64,000 nucleotides of DNA from Candidatus Gastranaerophilales bacterium (lineage in GTDB: Bacteria; Cyanobacteriota; Vampirovibrionia; Gastranaerophilales; Gastranaerophilaceae): contig CALUYW010000001.1 of assembly GCA_944325105.1 (NCBI GenBank), forward strand, positions 1-64,000, in the 5' to 3' direction. The notes below the pieces were generated by a model. That model was not told where the DNA came from and did no database searches. It saw nothing but the letters and a program-made list of their open reading frames with translations. The stretch's first letter is position 1. Each line of letters opens with the position of its first letter. Shown here one piece after another: positions 43,364-53,203 of this stretch. Made by a program: the position numbers and the translations under genes.

Positions 43364-43995
43364 ATAAGACGCAATTTGCAAAAGCAGCAAAAGAATTTAT
43401 AAAAGAAACATTTGACACGTTATTATTTGTCATTGTGGCGGTAATTTTAATAAGGTTTTTTATAGGCGAGCTAAGGTGGATACCGTCAGGTTCAATGCAC
43501 CCTACTTTGATTGAAAAAGACAGACTTTTTGTTGAAAAAGTCTCAAAACCCTTTAGGGAGCTAAAGCGCGGAGATGTTGTGGTTTTTTATCCTCCGGATG
43601 AAAGACTTAAAAAAGATGTCCTTTCGGTATTTTCTCGCCTTACGGGAATTTTTTGCAGGGATATTGCCTACATAAAAAGAATTGTCGGTATGGAAGGTGA
43701 TAAGTTTGAAATAAGGCAAGATAAAGACGGCGATTGGTATGTTTACATAAACGATATTCCTCTGGATGAGCCTTATATCTTATCAAAAAAAGACTGGACA
43801 CTATGCAGGGATGATATGTACTGCGGACCTTTTGTAATACCCGAGGGGCAGTATTTTATGATGGGAGATAACCGCGGAAACTCTCAAGACAGCCGTTTTT
43901 GGGGATTTTTACCTAAAGATAGAGTTATAGGCAGAGCTTACTTTGTATTCTGGCCTCTAAATCGTATAGAAATGCTCAATAAGTACGCAAAATAA
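43360..43995 (+). CDS. lepB: Signal peptidase I
   Basis: 211 residues. N-terminal membrane helix (about 20-36), PSGSMHPTL with the catalytic Ser at about residue 45, KRIVGMEGD with the base Lys, and GDNRGNSQDSRFWG. It removes signal peptides from the many secreted proteins seen here. Last gene of the run. Confidence 0.95.
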   Translation: MNKTQFAKAAKEFIKETFDTLLFVIVAVILIRFFIGELRWIPSGSMHPTLIEKDRLFVEKVSKPFRELKRGDVVVFYPPDERLKKDVLSVFSRLTGIFCRDIAYIKRIVGMEGDKFEIRQDKDGDWYVYINDIPLDEPYILSKKDWTLCRDDMYCGPFVIPEGQYFMMGDNRGNSQDSRFWGFLPKDRVIGRAYFVFWPLNRIEMLNKYAK

Positions 43996-44032
43996 CTTGC
44001 CTATAGTATTTAGAGTAATATTTATACATAAT

Positions 44033-44068
44033 TTGACATACTAGTGCATTTTGTTGTCTAATTATAAT
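44033..44068 (+). promoter_or_regulatory. Promoter of the smc-scpA-scpB unit
   Basis: -35 TTGACA (44033-44038), then TCTAAT (44057-44062, 18-nt spacing); an alternative -10 TATAAT lies at 44063-44068. Confidence 0.6.
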
Positions 44069-44095
44069 AACCGGACTTGTCTTTGGAAGTTTTGA

Positions 44096-47000
44096 ATGCG
44101 TATAAAACAGTTAGAAATAGACAATTTTAAATCTTTTGCCAACCAAAACACCATACCGTTTTTGGATGGTTTTACCGTTGTGTCCGGCCCTAATGGTTCA
44201 GGCAAAAGCAATATCATTGACTGTATACTTTTTGCTCTTGGTCTTTCAAGCGCTAGAGCTCTTCGCTCCGAGCAAGGTGTCGGGGATTTGATTACAACTC
44301 ACAACAGCAGAAATGAAGCTTCTGTCAGGGTTACTTTTGCACTTGATGATGAGGAAGAGCTTATTATAGCAAGGAAAATAAAAAGAACATCTCAAGGTGT
44401 GCAAAGTATTTATTATATGAACGATAAGCAATGCACCCTTACGCAAATCCACTCTGAACTTGAAAAATATAATATTACTCCAAACAGCTATAACGTCATT
44501 ATGCAGGGTGACGTTACGACAATTGCAAACTGCAGCGCAAAAGAAAGAAGAGTGTACTTAGATGAAATAGCCGGCACTGCTGATTTTGACAGAAAAATAA
44601 CTGCCGCACAAAAAGAACTTGAAACCGTTGAAGCTCGTGTTCAAAATTCTCTTATTGTTAAAAATGAAAAAGACGCAAGACTGGATGAATTAAAAGAAGA
44701 GAGAGAAATCGCCCTTAAATATAAAGCCTTAAATGATGAAAAACAAGAGCTTGAGGGCAAAATAAATGTCATAAAATACTTTGATACAAAGCGCTCGTTA
44801 GAGCTTGTGCACCAAAATATTTTAACTTCCACAAAAGAAATAAAAGTCCAAAATACCCGTTTAGATGAAGTAAAGTCAAAAATCGAAGACAAAAAAGAAA
44901 AATACCGAGAAATTTGCGAGATGGTTCGCGCTCAAGGTGAAGACAAGCAGCTTGAAGTAAAAAAACTCCTTGAAGAAAAGAAAGGTGAAATAAGTCGCAA
45001 AGAAACCTCTATCGCACACAGCGACAAGCTTATTCTCGATAACAAAAAAACTGCTGAAAATTCAAGAAACGGTATAGAAAATCTTACACAGAAAAAAGAA
45101 GAAATTATAAAAGCCATTGCTCAAAAAGAATCTGAAGTTAAGGAAAAAGAAGAGCTTTTAGAGAAGAAAAAACAAGAGCTTGCACAGATTTTGCTTGAGA
45201 TGTCAGGGTTGAATAAGACCGCAGATGAGCATATTGAGAGAAGAAATTTCCTAAGAAAAGAGCTGGATAATCTTAAGGACAAAGAAACGGAGCTTATAAA
45301 AACAAAGCTCCCTCTTGAAAACGAGCTAAGTAATCTTCAAAAAGAGCTGAGTGAGGCAAATAAGCAAATCGAGGAACTTGAAGAGGGTCAAAAAACATTT
45401 GATGATAAGCGAGACAAGCTTGAACTTCAAATTCAAACACTGCAAAAAGAGCTTGATGAGTGTAAAACAGTTCAAAAACTGACTTTTGAAGATTTGGATA
45501 AAACGCGTACACAATTGCAGGATTTAGGGCACAGTATTCAACTTTCGCACAAAAAAATCGTCACTCTTGAAGCAAATAAACAAGCGTATAAGACGGTAAC
45601 TCTTGGCGCAGGTGTTGAGACTATTATGAATGCTCATTTAGAGGGTGTACATGCGCCTCTTATGCAGCTGGCTGATGTTGATGGGGAATATACTGACGCT
45701 ATTGACGTTGCTATGGGTGGGCGCTCAAGATTTGTTGTTGTGGATGATGAGAATGTAGCAGCACGCGCAATTGAAATTTTAAAATCTCAAGGCCGTGACA
45801 GAGCAACATTTTTGCCTTTGAACAAAATTAAAAAAGCCCCGACTCGACTTTCTCTTCCAAAAGACGAGGGTGTAATTGATTTTGCAATAAATCTTATAGA
45901 CTTTGATGACAAATACATTGACGCTTTTTATTTTGCGCTGGGCGAAACAGTTGTTGTAGAAAATCTTAACTGCGCTAAAAAATTAATGAGCAAATATCGT
46001 GTTGTAACACTTGAGGGCGATATTTTTGAAAAATCAGGTGCTATAACTGGAGGTGCAAGAAAAAGAGCAACTTCCCTGTTTGGAAAGGCGGAAGATAAGG
46101 AACTTGAAACTTTCAAAAGACGTTTAAAGGCGTTTGAAGCCGAGTATAGCGAGCTTGAAATTAAACGTGACAGTTTAGAAAAGCGACTTGAGCAGGTAAG
46201 AGCTGATTATTCAAATGCTTCAAATGTTTATAACAGTGCAAAATATGAACTTCAAAACTTAATTAAAGTTAACTCCGGCGCAAAAGAGGCTATTGAGAAG
46301 AAGTTTGCAAGAATAAATGAAATCACGCCAAAAATAAAAGAAAACGAAAAGAAACTCGATTTACTTGAGGCAAAACATGTCGATATACTTGATGAAATAT
46401 CAAAAATTCAAGCTGAAGTTGAAGAAGTTGAAAAACTCATTGACGAGGGTGAATTAAAAGAACTGAAAGAAAAAACTCAAGGCGTGGAAAATCAAATCCG
46501 CGATATTGAACGCAATATCTTAAATATTCAAAATGATATAGAAAAAGAAAAGAACAATATCAAATTCCACGATATGAGTATTAAGCAACGTCAGGATGAT
46601 ATTGAACGCACAAACGAAGAAAATATAAAACTTGAAGAAGATAAGAAAAAATACGCAAAAGAAATTGAAGAACTTCAAGTTGTTCTGAAAGAATATGAAG
46701 CAAAAATAGAAGAGCTTGGTAAGAATCTTGCTCAATACCAAAAGCAGCGTGATGAAGCGCAAAATGAACTTCTTGAGCTTGAAAAAACCAAAAATAACGC
46801 AGAATTAGAGCTTGAGAGAATTAACGAACAGATAGAAAGCTTTAAAACAAGAAGGCGTGAGCTTGAGCCAATGTTGGAGCAAGCAGCGGCAGAGCTTGAA
46901 GAGGCTGGTATTAACCCTAAAGAGGTTGAGCCGACAGAGATTTCTCTTGATGAGATAAATCAAAAAATTCAAAAACTCCAAAAGAAAATTGAAGCCCTTG

Positions 47001-47608
47001 GTCTTGTTAATATGAGGGCGATTAACGACTATGAAACGGTTTCAAACGCCTTAAAAGAATTGAGCGAGAGAATAGAAACTTTAGAGAAAGAGCGTATTGA
47101 AATTAACGAGCGTATGAGGGGCTATGAAACAAATAAAAAAGAAGAGTTCCTAAAAACATTTAACGCAGTTAATCAAAACTTTAAAGATATCTTCCCGATG
47201 CTCTCAGAAGGTGAGGGCGAATTGGTTCTTGAAAATCCAAGCGACCCGTTTGCAGGCGGCTTAGCTTTTAAAGCAAGTATCCGTGATAAGAAAAATCAAA
47301 AACTTGCCGCTATGTCAGGGGGCGAAAAGACTCTTACTGCGCTTGCCTTTGTGTTTGCGGTTCAAAGATATCTGCCTGCGCCTTTCTACGCTTTTGATGA
47401 GGTTGATATGCACCTTGACGGGCCAAATGTTGAGCGTCTTGCAAGGATGATAAATATTCAGGCCAAACAAACTCAATTTGTTGTTGTAAGCTTGAGAAAA
47501 CCTATGATTGACTCGGCAGACAGAATGATTGGTGTTACTCAAAGAGGTAAGGGTATTACAAAAATCTCAGGTGTCGGCTTAAAGGAAGAAGCATTGTCAG
47601 AGGAATAA
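44096..47608 (+). CDS. smc: Chromosome segregation ATPase SMC
   Basis: 1170 residues. Walker A GPNGSGKSN (31-39), long coiled coil, hinge domain in the middle (about 500-680), second coiled coil, and the signature LAAMSGGEKTLTALA with Walker B FYAFDEVDMHLDG near the end. Works with ScpA and ScpB, encoded next, to organise chromosomes. Confidence 0.96.
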   Translation: MRIKQLEIDNFKSFANQNTIPFLDGFTVVSGPNGSGKSNIIDCILFALGLSSARALRSEQGVGDLITTHNSRNEASVRVTFALDDEEELIIARKIKRTSQGVQSIYYMNDKQCTLTQIHSELEKYNITPNSYNVIMQGDVTTIANCSAKERRVYLDEIAGTADFDRKITAAQKELETVEARVQNSLIVKNEKDARLDELKEEREIALKYKALNDEKQELEGKINVIKYFDTKRSLELVHQNILTSTKEIKVQNTRLDEVKSKIEDKKEKYREICEMVRAQGEDKQLEVKKLLEEKKGEISRKETSIAHSDKLILDNKKTAENSRNGIENLTQKKEEIIKAIAQKESEVKEKEELLEKKKQELAQILLEMSGLNKTADEHIERRNFLRKELDNLKDKETELIKTKLPLENELSNLQKELSEANKQIEELEEGQKTFDDKRDKLELQIQTLQKELDECKTVQKLTFEDLDKTRTQLQDLGHSIQLSHKKIVTLEANKQAYKTVTLGAGVETIMNAHLEGVHAPLMQLADVDGEYTDAIDVAMGGRSRFVVVDDENVAARAIEILKSQGRDRATFLPLNKIKKAPTRLSLPKDEGVIDFAINLIDFDDKYIDAFYFALGETVVVENLNCAKKLMSKYRVVTLEGDIFEKSGAITGGARKRATSLFGKAEDKELETFKRRLKAFEAEYSELEIKRDSLEKRLEQVRADYSNASNVYNSAKYELQNLIKVNSGAKEAIEKKFARINEITPKIKENEKKLDLLEAKHVDILDEISKIQAEVEEVEKLIDEGELKELKEKTQGVENQIRDIERNILNIQNDIEKEKNNIKFHDMSIKQRQDDIERTNEENIKLEEDKKKYAKEIEELQVVLKEYEAKIEELGKNLAQYQKQRDEAQNELLELEKTKNNAELELERINEQIESFKTRRRELEPMLEQAAAELEEAGINPKEVEPTEISLDEINQKIQKLQKKIEALGLVNMRAINDYETVSNALKELSERIETLEKERIEINERMRGYETNKKEEFLKTFNAVNQNFKDIFPMLSEGEGELVLENPSDPFAGGLAFKASIRDKKNQKLAAMSGGEKTLTALAFVFAVQRYLPAPFYAFDEVDMHLDGPNVERLARMINIQAKQTQFVVVSLRKPMIDSADRMIGVTQRGKGITKISGVGLKEEALSEE

Positions 47609-47627
47609 GAGGTAGGGATAACATAAG

Positions 47628-48518
47628 ATGAACAACGCAGTTAGTGATTTTTACTCAAATAATAAAGAACAAGCGCTGAAAGACGCCTCTTTTCTTGACT
47701 CTACAGTAGATTTTGCGGGTAACATAGAATTTATTTCAAAAAACGGAATACAAAAAGACGCTAACATTGACACTATTGAAATACTTGTGGATATGGCTCG
47801 CTCAGGCAAGATTGACCCTTGGAATATTGATATTGTTGACCTTTATGACAAATATATGGCGAGGCTTGCGGAATTAAACATCAAAGATTTAAAATCAGTC
47901 GGCAGAGCGCTTTTGTTTGCGTCCATCCTCCTTAGATTAAAATCAAACATAATAGAGGGTATTACCCTTGATGACCTTGAAGCACCGCAGGATGAGTTCT
48001 TTGAAGATGACGGTTTTGAAGCAGAGTATGAGCCTGAGCAGTTGCAGTTGCCATCGTCAAATGTTGTTTCTTTTGACGAAGTTCTTCAAAGGCGTACAAG
48101 CGTAAGGCTTAATCGCAACAGAAACGTAACCTTAAAAGACCTTATCAGACATTTGGAGTTTTATGAACAGTTAGAGAAAAAGCAAGCTCTAAAAAACACC
48201 CTTGAGCGCCAAAAAAGACGTGTTAGGGATTATTCAAAACTCAAAGCAAAAGATATTCTAAATCTGGCGCATGACGAGTACATTGAAACTGTGGTTGAAA
48301 AAATGCGCCAAAACCTTGAGCAGATTTTAAAAAGAGAAAATAAAATTGAACTTCGTGAACTGACTCTTCTTGGTTTTGACAGAAGTAGTGCTTACATTGC
48401 CATTTTGTTTTTAATGGTAAAGGAAAATATTGACATAGTTCAAGACAGTTTTTACGGAAAATTATATGTAACAAGGGCAAAAAATCCGTCTTTGGAGGAT
48501 AGTGAAGTTGCAAGCTGA
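47628..48518 (+). CDS. scpA: Segregation and condensation protein A
   Basis: 296 residues. The ScpA core begins IDTIEILVDMARSGKIDPWN and includes IDIVDLYDKYMARL and LLFASILLRLKS; the acidic middle (about 120-140) is a linker and the C-terminus is a winged-helix (ELTLLGFDRSSAYIAILFLM). Kleisin bridging SMC heads. It overlaps scpB by 17 bp. Confidence 0.93.
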   Translation: MNNAVSDFYSNNKEQALKDASFLDSTVDFAGNIEFISKNGIQKDANIDTIEILVDMARSGKIDPWNIDIVDLYDKYMARLAELNIKDLKSVGRALLFASILLRLKSNIIEGITLDDLEAPQDEFFEDDGFEAEYEPEQLQLPSSNVVSFDEVLQRRTSVRLNRNRNVTLKDLIRHLEFYEQLEKKQALKNTLERQKRRVRDYSKLKAKDILNLAHDEYIETVVEKMRQNLEQILKRENKIELRELTLLGFDRSSAYIAILFLMVKENIDIVQDSFYGKLYVTRAKNPSLEDSEVAS

Positions 48519-49038
48519 AGAAACAAATGAAATAAATAACCTAAAAGCTAAAGTTGAGGCTGTTTTGTTTGTGACGGCTCGCGCTATGCAGCCGCTTGAG
48601 ATAGCTGAGCTTTTGGGCGTCAGAGAAGATGAAGTTGAAAGTGCACTTTTGGACTTAATGTTTGACTACTCTTCCCGTGAGGGCGCTCTTGAGATTGATG
48701 ATGAGGACGGCTACATTATTCAGGTTCGCGCCGAGCACTTGGATATTGTAGAAAAGCTTTGCCCTGTAGATTTAAAACCTGCTGTTTTAAAAACGCTTAC
48801 GGTTATTGCTCTAAAAGAACCCATAAGACAATCTGCCCTTAAAGAGCTTCGCTCAAATGCCTATGAGCATGTTGCAGAACTTGTTGAAAAGGGTTTAATT
48901 TCTCGCACAAAAGATAGAAACGGTCGTTCGTATAATCTTAAAACAACGCCGAAGTTTGCTGAATATTTTAAACTTAAAGGGGATGCAAAAACCCTTGCCA
49001 AGCTCCTTGACTCCAATAAAGACCTAAAAGATATGTAA
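48502..49038 (+). CDS. scpB: Segregation and condensation protein B
   Basis: 178 residues from GTG 48502 (GGAGG upstream). Two winged helices are visible: EAVLFVTARAMQPLEIAELL and PAVLKTLTVIALKEPIRQSA with VAELVEKGLISRTKDRNGRS. Binds ScpA as a dimer. The three-gene order smc-scpA-scpB is compact here. Confidence 0.93.
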   Translation: MKLQAEETNEINNLKAKVEAVLFVTARAMQPLEIAELLGVREDEVESALLDLMFDYSSREGALEIDDEDGYIIQVRAEHLDIVEKLCPVDLKPAVLKTLTVIALKEPIRQSALKELRSNAYEHVAELVEKGLISRTKDRNGRSYNLKTTPKFAEYFKLKGDAKTLAKLLDSNKDLKDM

Positions 49039-49047
49039 TTTTGCCTG

Positions 49048-49077
49048 TTGCAATTTGTGAGCTTTTTTTAGTATAAT
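49048..49077 (+). promoter_or_regulatory. Promoter of the ferredoxin gene
   Basis: -35 TTGCAA (49048-49053), 18 nt, -10 TATAAT (49072-49077). Confidence 0.7.
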
Positions 49078-49123
49078 TTTAATGTCTTAAAGACAAAGAT
49101 ATTAAAATTTAAGGAGTAATGAG

Positions 49124-49303
49124 ATGAAAGTTAAAATCGAAGAAGGCTGCATAGCTTGCGGCGCATGCGAATCATTCTGCCCCGATGTATTCAAAGTAGA
49201 AGATGTTGCAACAGTTAATGATGTAAATGTTGCAGGTAATGAAGACTGCGTTAAAGAAGCAGCTGACGCTTGCCCTGTAAGCGTTATTTCTGTAGAAGAA
49301 TAA
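49124..49303 (+). CDS. Small [4Fe-4S] ferredoxin
   Basis: 59 residues, start after AAGGAG. CIACGACESFCP (residues 9-20) and a later ACPVSVI give the four Cys of a single 4Fe-4S cluster; the second half has no further cluster. Very acidic. A low-potential electron carrier for anaerobic redox enzymes. It has its own promoter and terminator. Confidence 0.92.
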   Translation: MKVKIEEGCIACGACESFCPDVFKVEDVATVNDVNVAGNEDCVKEAADACPVSVISVEE

Positions 49304-49318
49304 GATAACAAAACAATT

Positions 49319-49352
49319 TAAAGGCGCCTTTTAGCTTTAGCTGATGGGCGCT
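49319..49352 (+). terminator. Terminator of the ferredoxin gene
   Basis: AAAGGCGCC pairs with GGCGCTTTT (9 bp with one wobble) followed by a T-rich run. It overlaps the 3' end of the convergent gene. Confidence 0.7.
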
Positions 49353-50776
49353 TTTGTTTTGTCGTTAAAATCTTGTGCAAACTTGTCAAGAGTAGGTATT
49401 TCAGGCTCTTTATGCTCAACATTATTTGCTTTTTGATACTGTTTGTTTATTATTTTTCCTATGGTGTTAGCTGCAAATGTTGTTATTGCGCCAAACGCCA
49501 AAGATTTGATTCCCGCATACATTTTCATAGTTGCAAAGGTTGTTGCTATCATACCTAAACCAAGCGGTACACCGGTTGTAAGGGCTACTTCTACCCTTTG
49601 GTTTTTGTCTTCTGCCTGTGCAAGATACACGCCCATAAGTCCTGCCGTACCCGCCATACTAAGGATATCGGTAGGTGCACTGCCTATTTTAACATCGCGC
49701 ATTTTGTCAAACAAATCATTTGCCTCTGTTCTAATTGCATTATTTAGCGCTCTTGCTGCGTCGCTCCTTGATTTTGCTATATTTTGAGAATGTTTTAACA
49801 GATATTCTTCTCCGCAACTGTTTTCAAGAAGCTCAAGAATTTGCCTGTCCAGTTCATTGATGTCTTTTTTTGCGCGTCTTAATGGGGATATAAAGTTTTC
49901 TTTTTGTGTTTTTATTAAATCTTCTGCAATAAAGTTGCCAAAACCGTCAACATCTTTGCCCTTGGTTTTTAACGCGCGTTTTATCATTCCGTTAAACTTG
50001 CTTCTTACTGTTCTGCATATACCTTTGCCGTTGCCGACATCATCCATGATTTTTTCTATTGTTTTGATTCTGCCTTTTTCCATGCCATCACTAATATTTT
50101 GCACCGAATTTGGCGTAAAGTATTCTTTTATTATAGCGTTTCTTTTTTGTATTAAATTTTGTACGCTTTTAATAACTTCTTCGTCTTGTACCGTATCTAG
50201 GATTTTTTCAACTCTTGAATCAAATATTCCATAACTGTTGTTCGCATGTTTATAAGCGCTTTGTGTCATTTTGACGCCTGTTTGCTTATATATGTCGGAT
50301 GTTTTTTTTGCAAATTGTTTAAGTCCGGGGATTTTTTCAAGTACGGGTAATATGTAGCAATCTTTAAAGTTTGCCATATTATTCATAAAGTTGCTTAGTT
50401 TTATTACTCTTTTATCTTTTGCACTTGCTTGAATAGTTTCTTTAAATTTAGTAAGGTTGAATATTTCATCCCCATCTTTAATGTTTTCTTTTAAAATTTT
50501 TGCAACTTTTTTGTTCCAGCCGCGTGTGTTTGTCAATACGCCAAGTATTGTTACAAGGCCTGCAGCACCTAAAGACAAGCTTGCAATAAGTACTTTTTTA
50601 CTTTTTTTATCACTGATTTCAGGATTTTCTTGCTTATCCGATGCTTCTTTTTTATAAGACAACTCAACAGTATCGTTTTTCTTCTCCGAGGTCGCCAAGG
50701 GGGAGCTCAGGTATTTTGAGCATACATTAGGCATATTTGCTATTATTTGTGCCTGCGGGCTTATTTTATCAACCAT
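49337..50776 (-). CDS. Large hypothetical membrane protein
   Basis: 479 residues. A polar N-terminus (about 60 residues) with KKEASDKQENPEISDKKSKK, a membrane helix (VLIASLSLGAAGLVTILGVL), a long soluble helical part (about 100-370), and two C-terminal membrane segments (TDILSMAGTAGLMGVYLA, and LGLGMIATTFATMKMYAG). Architecture like the 243-residue protein at 8780. No enzymatic motif. Confidence 0.6.
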   Translation of the reverse strand: MVDKISPQAQIIANMPNVCSKYLSSPLATSEKKNDTVELSYKKEASDKQENPEISDKKSKKVLIASLSLGAAGLVTILGVLTNTRGWNKKVAKILKENIKDGDEIFNLTKFKETIQASAKDKRVIKLSNFMNNMANFKDCYILPVLEKIPGLKQFAKKTSDIYKQTGVKMTQSAYKHANNSYGIFDSRVEKILDTVQDEEVIKSVQNLIQKRNAIIKEYFTPNSVQNISDGMEKGRIKTIEKIMDDVGNGKGICRTVRSKFNGMIKRALKTKGKDVDGFGNFIAEDLIKTQKENFISPLRRAKKDINELDRQILELLENSCGEEYLLKHSQNIAKSRSDAARALNNAIRTEANDLFDKMRDVKIGSAPTDILSMAGTAGLMGVYLAQAEDKNQRVEVALTTGVPLGLGMIATTFATMKMYAGIKSLAFGAITTFAANTIGKIINKQYQKANNVEHKEPEIPTLDKFAQDFNDKTKAPIS

Positions 50777-50845
50777 ACTGCCTTCAGAAATTATTATCCT
50801 ATATAGATATCAAAACAAAAAGTAAGTAAAAATTGCCCTAAATTG

Positions 50846-51949
50846 TTATTTTCTTCTTTTTTTACGTTTTTTGTCGGCAAGTTTTTCGTCTAAGTCGGAC
50901 TTTGCGTTATCAATAGAATATTTAGCAAGGGGTTTTTTTGTTTTTTTATCGTAGAAAACAAGCCAGTGGTGTTTTTTTCTGTCATTTACACAGAAAGAAA
51001 ATTTCCCTACAACTCTATCCCCGGGGCCGATATTTTTAAACCATAGAGATGTATCACCAAAAGGAGAAGGGAAAAATGTTGACCTTGTGTCATTTACAAG
51101 TGCTATGTCAAAAGCAGAGAAAGTATTTTGTGTAAAATTATCTATACCAAGAGAAATTGTTATAGTATTGTCTTCGCCAAAAGGGTCTTTTTCAAAAGCA
51201 ATACTGTTTATTCTGACATTAAGCCCCTCAAGTCTTAACTCCTCTTGCCTGAAAGCTTCCTTAGAAAATACAGGCATCTCAACATTTGAGAGAACTTTTA
51301 TTTTTAATTCATCACCCGGTTTAATAAGTACACTGTCGCCTTTTCTCAATATTGCAGCAGTAAGTCCCACAACGCCGCCTATAGCGGCACCACCCGCTAA
51401 AGTGTAACCTTGAGAAGCAATAGCAGCTTCAATACCTAAAAGGTTAAGTGCTACAAAACCGCCCACAACGCCGCCTGCAAGAGTATAGCCGACATGCTCG
51501 CCTATGGCTTTGGCTGTGCCTTTTGCAAGATTTTCTTTTGTAGAAATAGAAGCTTGAATCGGAACTTGTCTGCCATCGGGTGTAACAAGATAGTCAAAAT
51601 CCATTATTATATATCCGTCGCGCCCCATATTTTTGGCATCTTGCATATATTGCACTTTGCCGTGTGCTATTGTACCTTTTGGAATGATTATTCCTTTGTC
51701 GCTTGAAACATCTTCTGAAACTTCGGCAAAAAATTCATCTCCCTCCTGAGTGTAACCTGCACTTAGTACTTGAGAAACCGTCATTTTGATAACATCTTTG
51801 GCTTCAAGTGTCTCTACTTCTCCTGTGAAGAGTTTTTTATCAAGCTCCTTGCTTTTTATATCCGTTTGCTCAACATACCCTTCTATTGCAGCGTGACAGA
51901 GCGGAGTAAACAAAAACATTATTAAAAGTAATGATATAAATTTTTTCAA
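50846..51949 (-). CDS. Secreted protein with two Gly-rich repeats
   Basis: 367 residues with a signal peptide (MKKFISLLLIMFLFTPLCHA). A first beta-rich domain (IIPKGTIAHGKVQYMQDAKN) resembles the outer barrel of VirB10/TrbI-like proteins. In the middle GYTLAGGVVGGFVA and GYTLAGGAAIGGVVG form an internal repeat of membrane-active type. The Lys/Arg-rich tail (DKKRKKRRK) would remain on one side. Function unknown. Confidence 0.6.
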   Translation of the reverse strand: MKKFISLLLIMFLFTPLCHAAIEGYVEQTDIKSKELDKKLFTGEVETLEAKDVIKMTVSQVLSAGYTQEGDEFFAEVSEDVSSDKGIIIPKGTIAHGKVQYMQDAKNMGRDGYIIMDFDYLVTPDGRQVPIQASISTKENLAKGTAKAIGEHVGYTLAGGVVGGFVALNLLGIEAAIASQGYTLAGGAAIGGVVGLTAAILRKGDSVLIKPGDELKIKVLSNVEMPVFSKEAFRQEELRLEGLNVRINSIAFEKDPFGEDNTITISLGIDNFTQNTFSAFDIALVNDTRSTFFPSPFGDTSLWFKNIGPGDRVVGKFSFCVNDRKKHHWLVFYDKKTKKPLAKYSIDNAKSDLDEKLADKKRKKRRK

Positions 51950-52088
51950 AACTTCCTCTTAAAAGTGAACAAATCCCCTTAGTGTTAATTATAATACAAT
52001 TAAAATCTCAAAACTACATAAAACTTAAAAAAATAGTTTAAATGTATCAATATGTGTTAGAATACTTTTGACTTGGATGAGGAATTTT

Positions 52089-52424
52089 ATGAGCGAAAAT
52101 TGTATTTTTTGTAAAATTGCAAACGGACAAATCCCCTCGGAGTTTGTATATGAATCGGATAATGTAGTTGTATTTAATGACATTAATCCTCAAGCGCCAA
52201 CGCACCTTTTGGTCGTTCCAAGGGTTCATGTTGAAAGCCTAAAAGAATTAAAAGATACGGCTCTTATGTCTGAATTACTTATAGCTGTTCAAGAGGCGAC
52301 AAAAAAGCTCGACATTAGTGATTATCGAACTGTTATAAATACGGGTAAAGGCGTAGGGCAAGAGGTTTTTCACCTACATATACATGTTATGGCAGGAAGA
52401 GAATTTTCTTGGCCGGCAGGCTAA
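52089..52424 (+). CDS. HIT-family hydrolase
   Basis: 111 residues from ATG 52089 (GAGGA upstream). CIFCKIANGQIPSEFVYESD and the histidine triad HLHIHVM near the end mark an HINT-type nucleotide phosphoramidase. Probably adenosine phosphoramidase; the exact substrate is not readable. Confidence 0.92.
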   Translation: MSENCIFCKIANGQIPSEFVYESDNVVVFNDINPQAPTHLLVVPRVHVESLKELKDTALMSELLIAVQEATKKLDISDYRTVINTGKGVGQEVFHLHIHVMAGREFSWPAG

Positions 52425-52509
52425 AAAAAGTTAACTTTTGTAAAATGATTTTTAACTTGCGCAATTATCATATTAAAAATGCCTTATTTAGAATATAAGG
52501 AGGAAGTTT

Positions 52510-52671
52510 ATGTATAGTGAAGATTTTATGCGATATTTAATCGCTTATCAAACTGATGAAATGGAGCCAGCTGAAGCCAAAAAAGAATATAAAAAAGAAA
52601 AAAGACGCCTTATGGTTGATTTAATCGGTATTAAATATGCAACAGTTCCCGTCAAGTATCACGCAAAATAA
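52510..52671 (+). CDS. Small protein preceding the folate enzyme
   Basis: 53 residues, start after a perfect AAGGAGG. Highly charged (AEAKKEYKKEKRRLMVDLIG) with no motif. Its 3' end overlaps the next gene by 35 nt, so it may couple translation of that gene. Confidence 0.55.
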   Translation: MYSEDFMRYLIAYQTDEMEPAEAKKEYKKEKRRLMVDLIGIKYATVPVKYHAK

Positions 52672-53203
52672 AGACTCTTTAAGAAAATATTGTAAAAATT
52701 TAAGGTATGAGCTTTTTGCAAGCGGTGAACTTGAACTGATTTCAAAAGCTATTGTAAATAATATTTTAAAATCTGACTTTTTTAAAAATGCAAAAGATGT
52801 TATGCTTTTTTATCCTTTAAAGGAAGAAATAAATCTTTTGGATTTATTAAAATGCAGTGATAAAAATTTTTATTTTCCAAAATGCGAAGACAAAAACCTC
52901 CTTGTTTGTCCGCATTGTGATGAGTTTAGTGTAAATAAGTATTCTATTTTAGAGCCTGAGTCAAGTCCTCTTTTGGACTTATCTGTTTTAGATTTAATTT
53001 TTGTGCCTGCACTATGTGCAGATGTAAATTATTATCGCCTCGGTTATGGCTGCGGGTACTATGACAGATTTTTATCGAATAAAGGTTTAAGGGCAAAAAA
53101 GATTGTTCCCGTAAGTGAAAAATTCTTATTTGAAAAAATACCGACCGATAAGTTTGATATAGCTTGCGATATTTTGGTTAGTGAAAATTGTATTATGCAA
53201 TAG
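52637..53203 (+). CDS. 5-formyltetrahydrofolate cyclo-ligase
   Basis: 188 residues. The ATP-binding segment RLGYGCGYYDRFL is diagnostic and FYPLKEEINLLDLL fits the family. It converts 5-formyl-THF to methenyl-THF. The ATG lies inside the upstream small gene and has no own ribosome-binding site. It overlaps the convergent CHAP-like gene by 11 bp. Confidence 0.88.
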   Translation: MQQFPSSITQNKDSLRKYCKNLRYELFASGELELISKAIVNNILKSDFFKNAKDVMLFYPLKEEINLLDLLKCSDKNFYFPKCEDKNLLVCPHCDEFSVNKYSILEPESSPLLDLSVLDLIFVPALCADVNYYRLGYGCGYYDRFLSNKGLRAKKIVPVSEKFLFEKIPTDKFDIACDILVSENCIMQ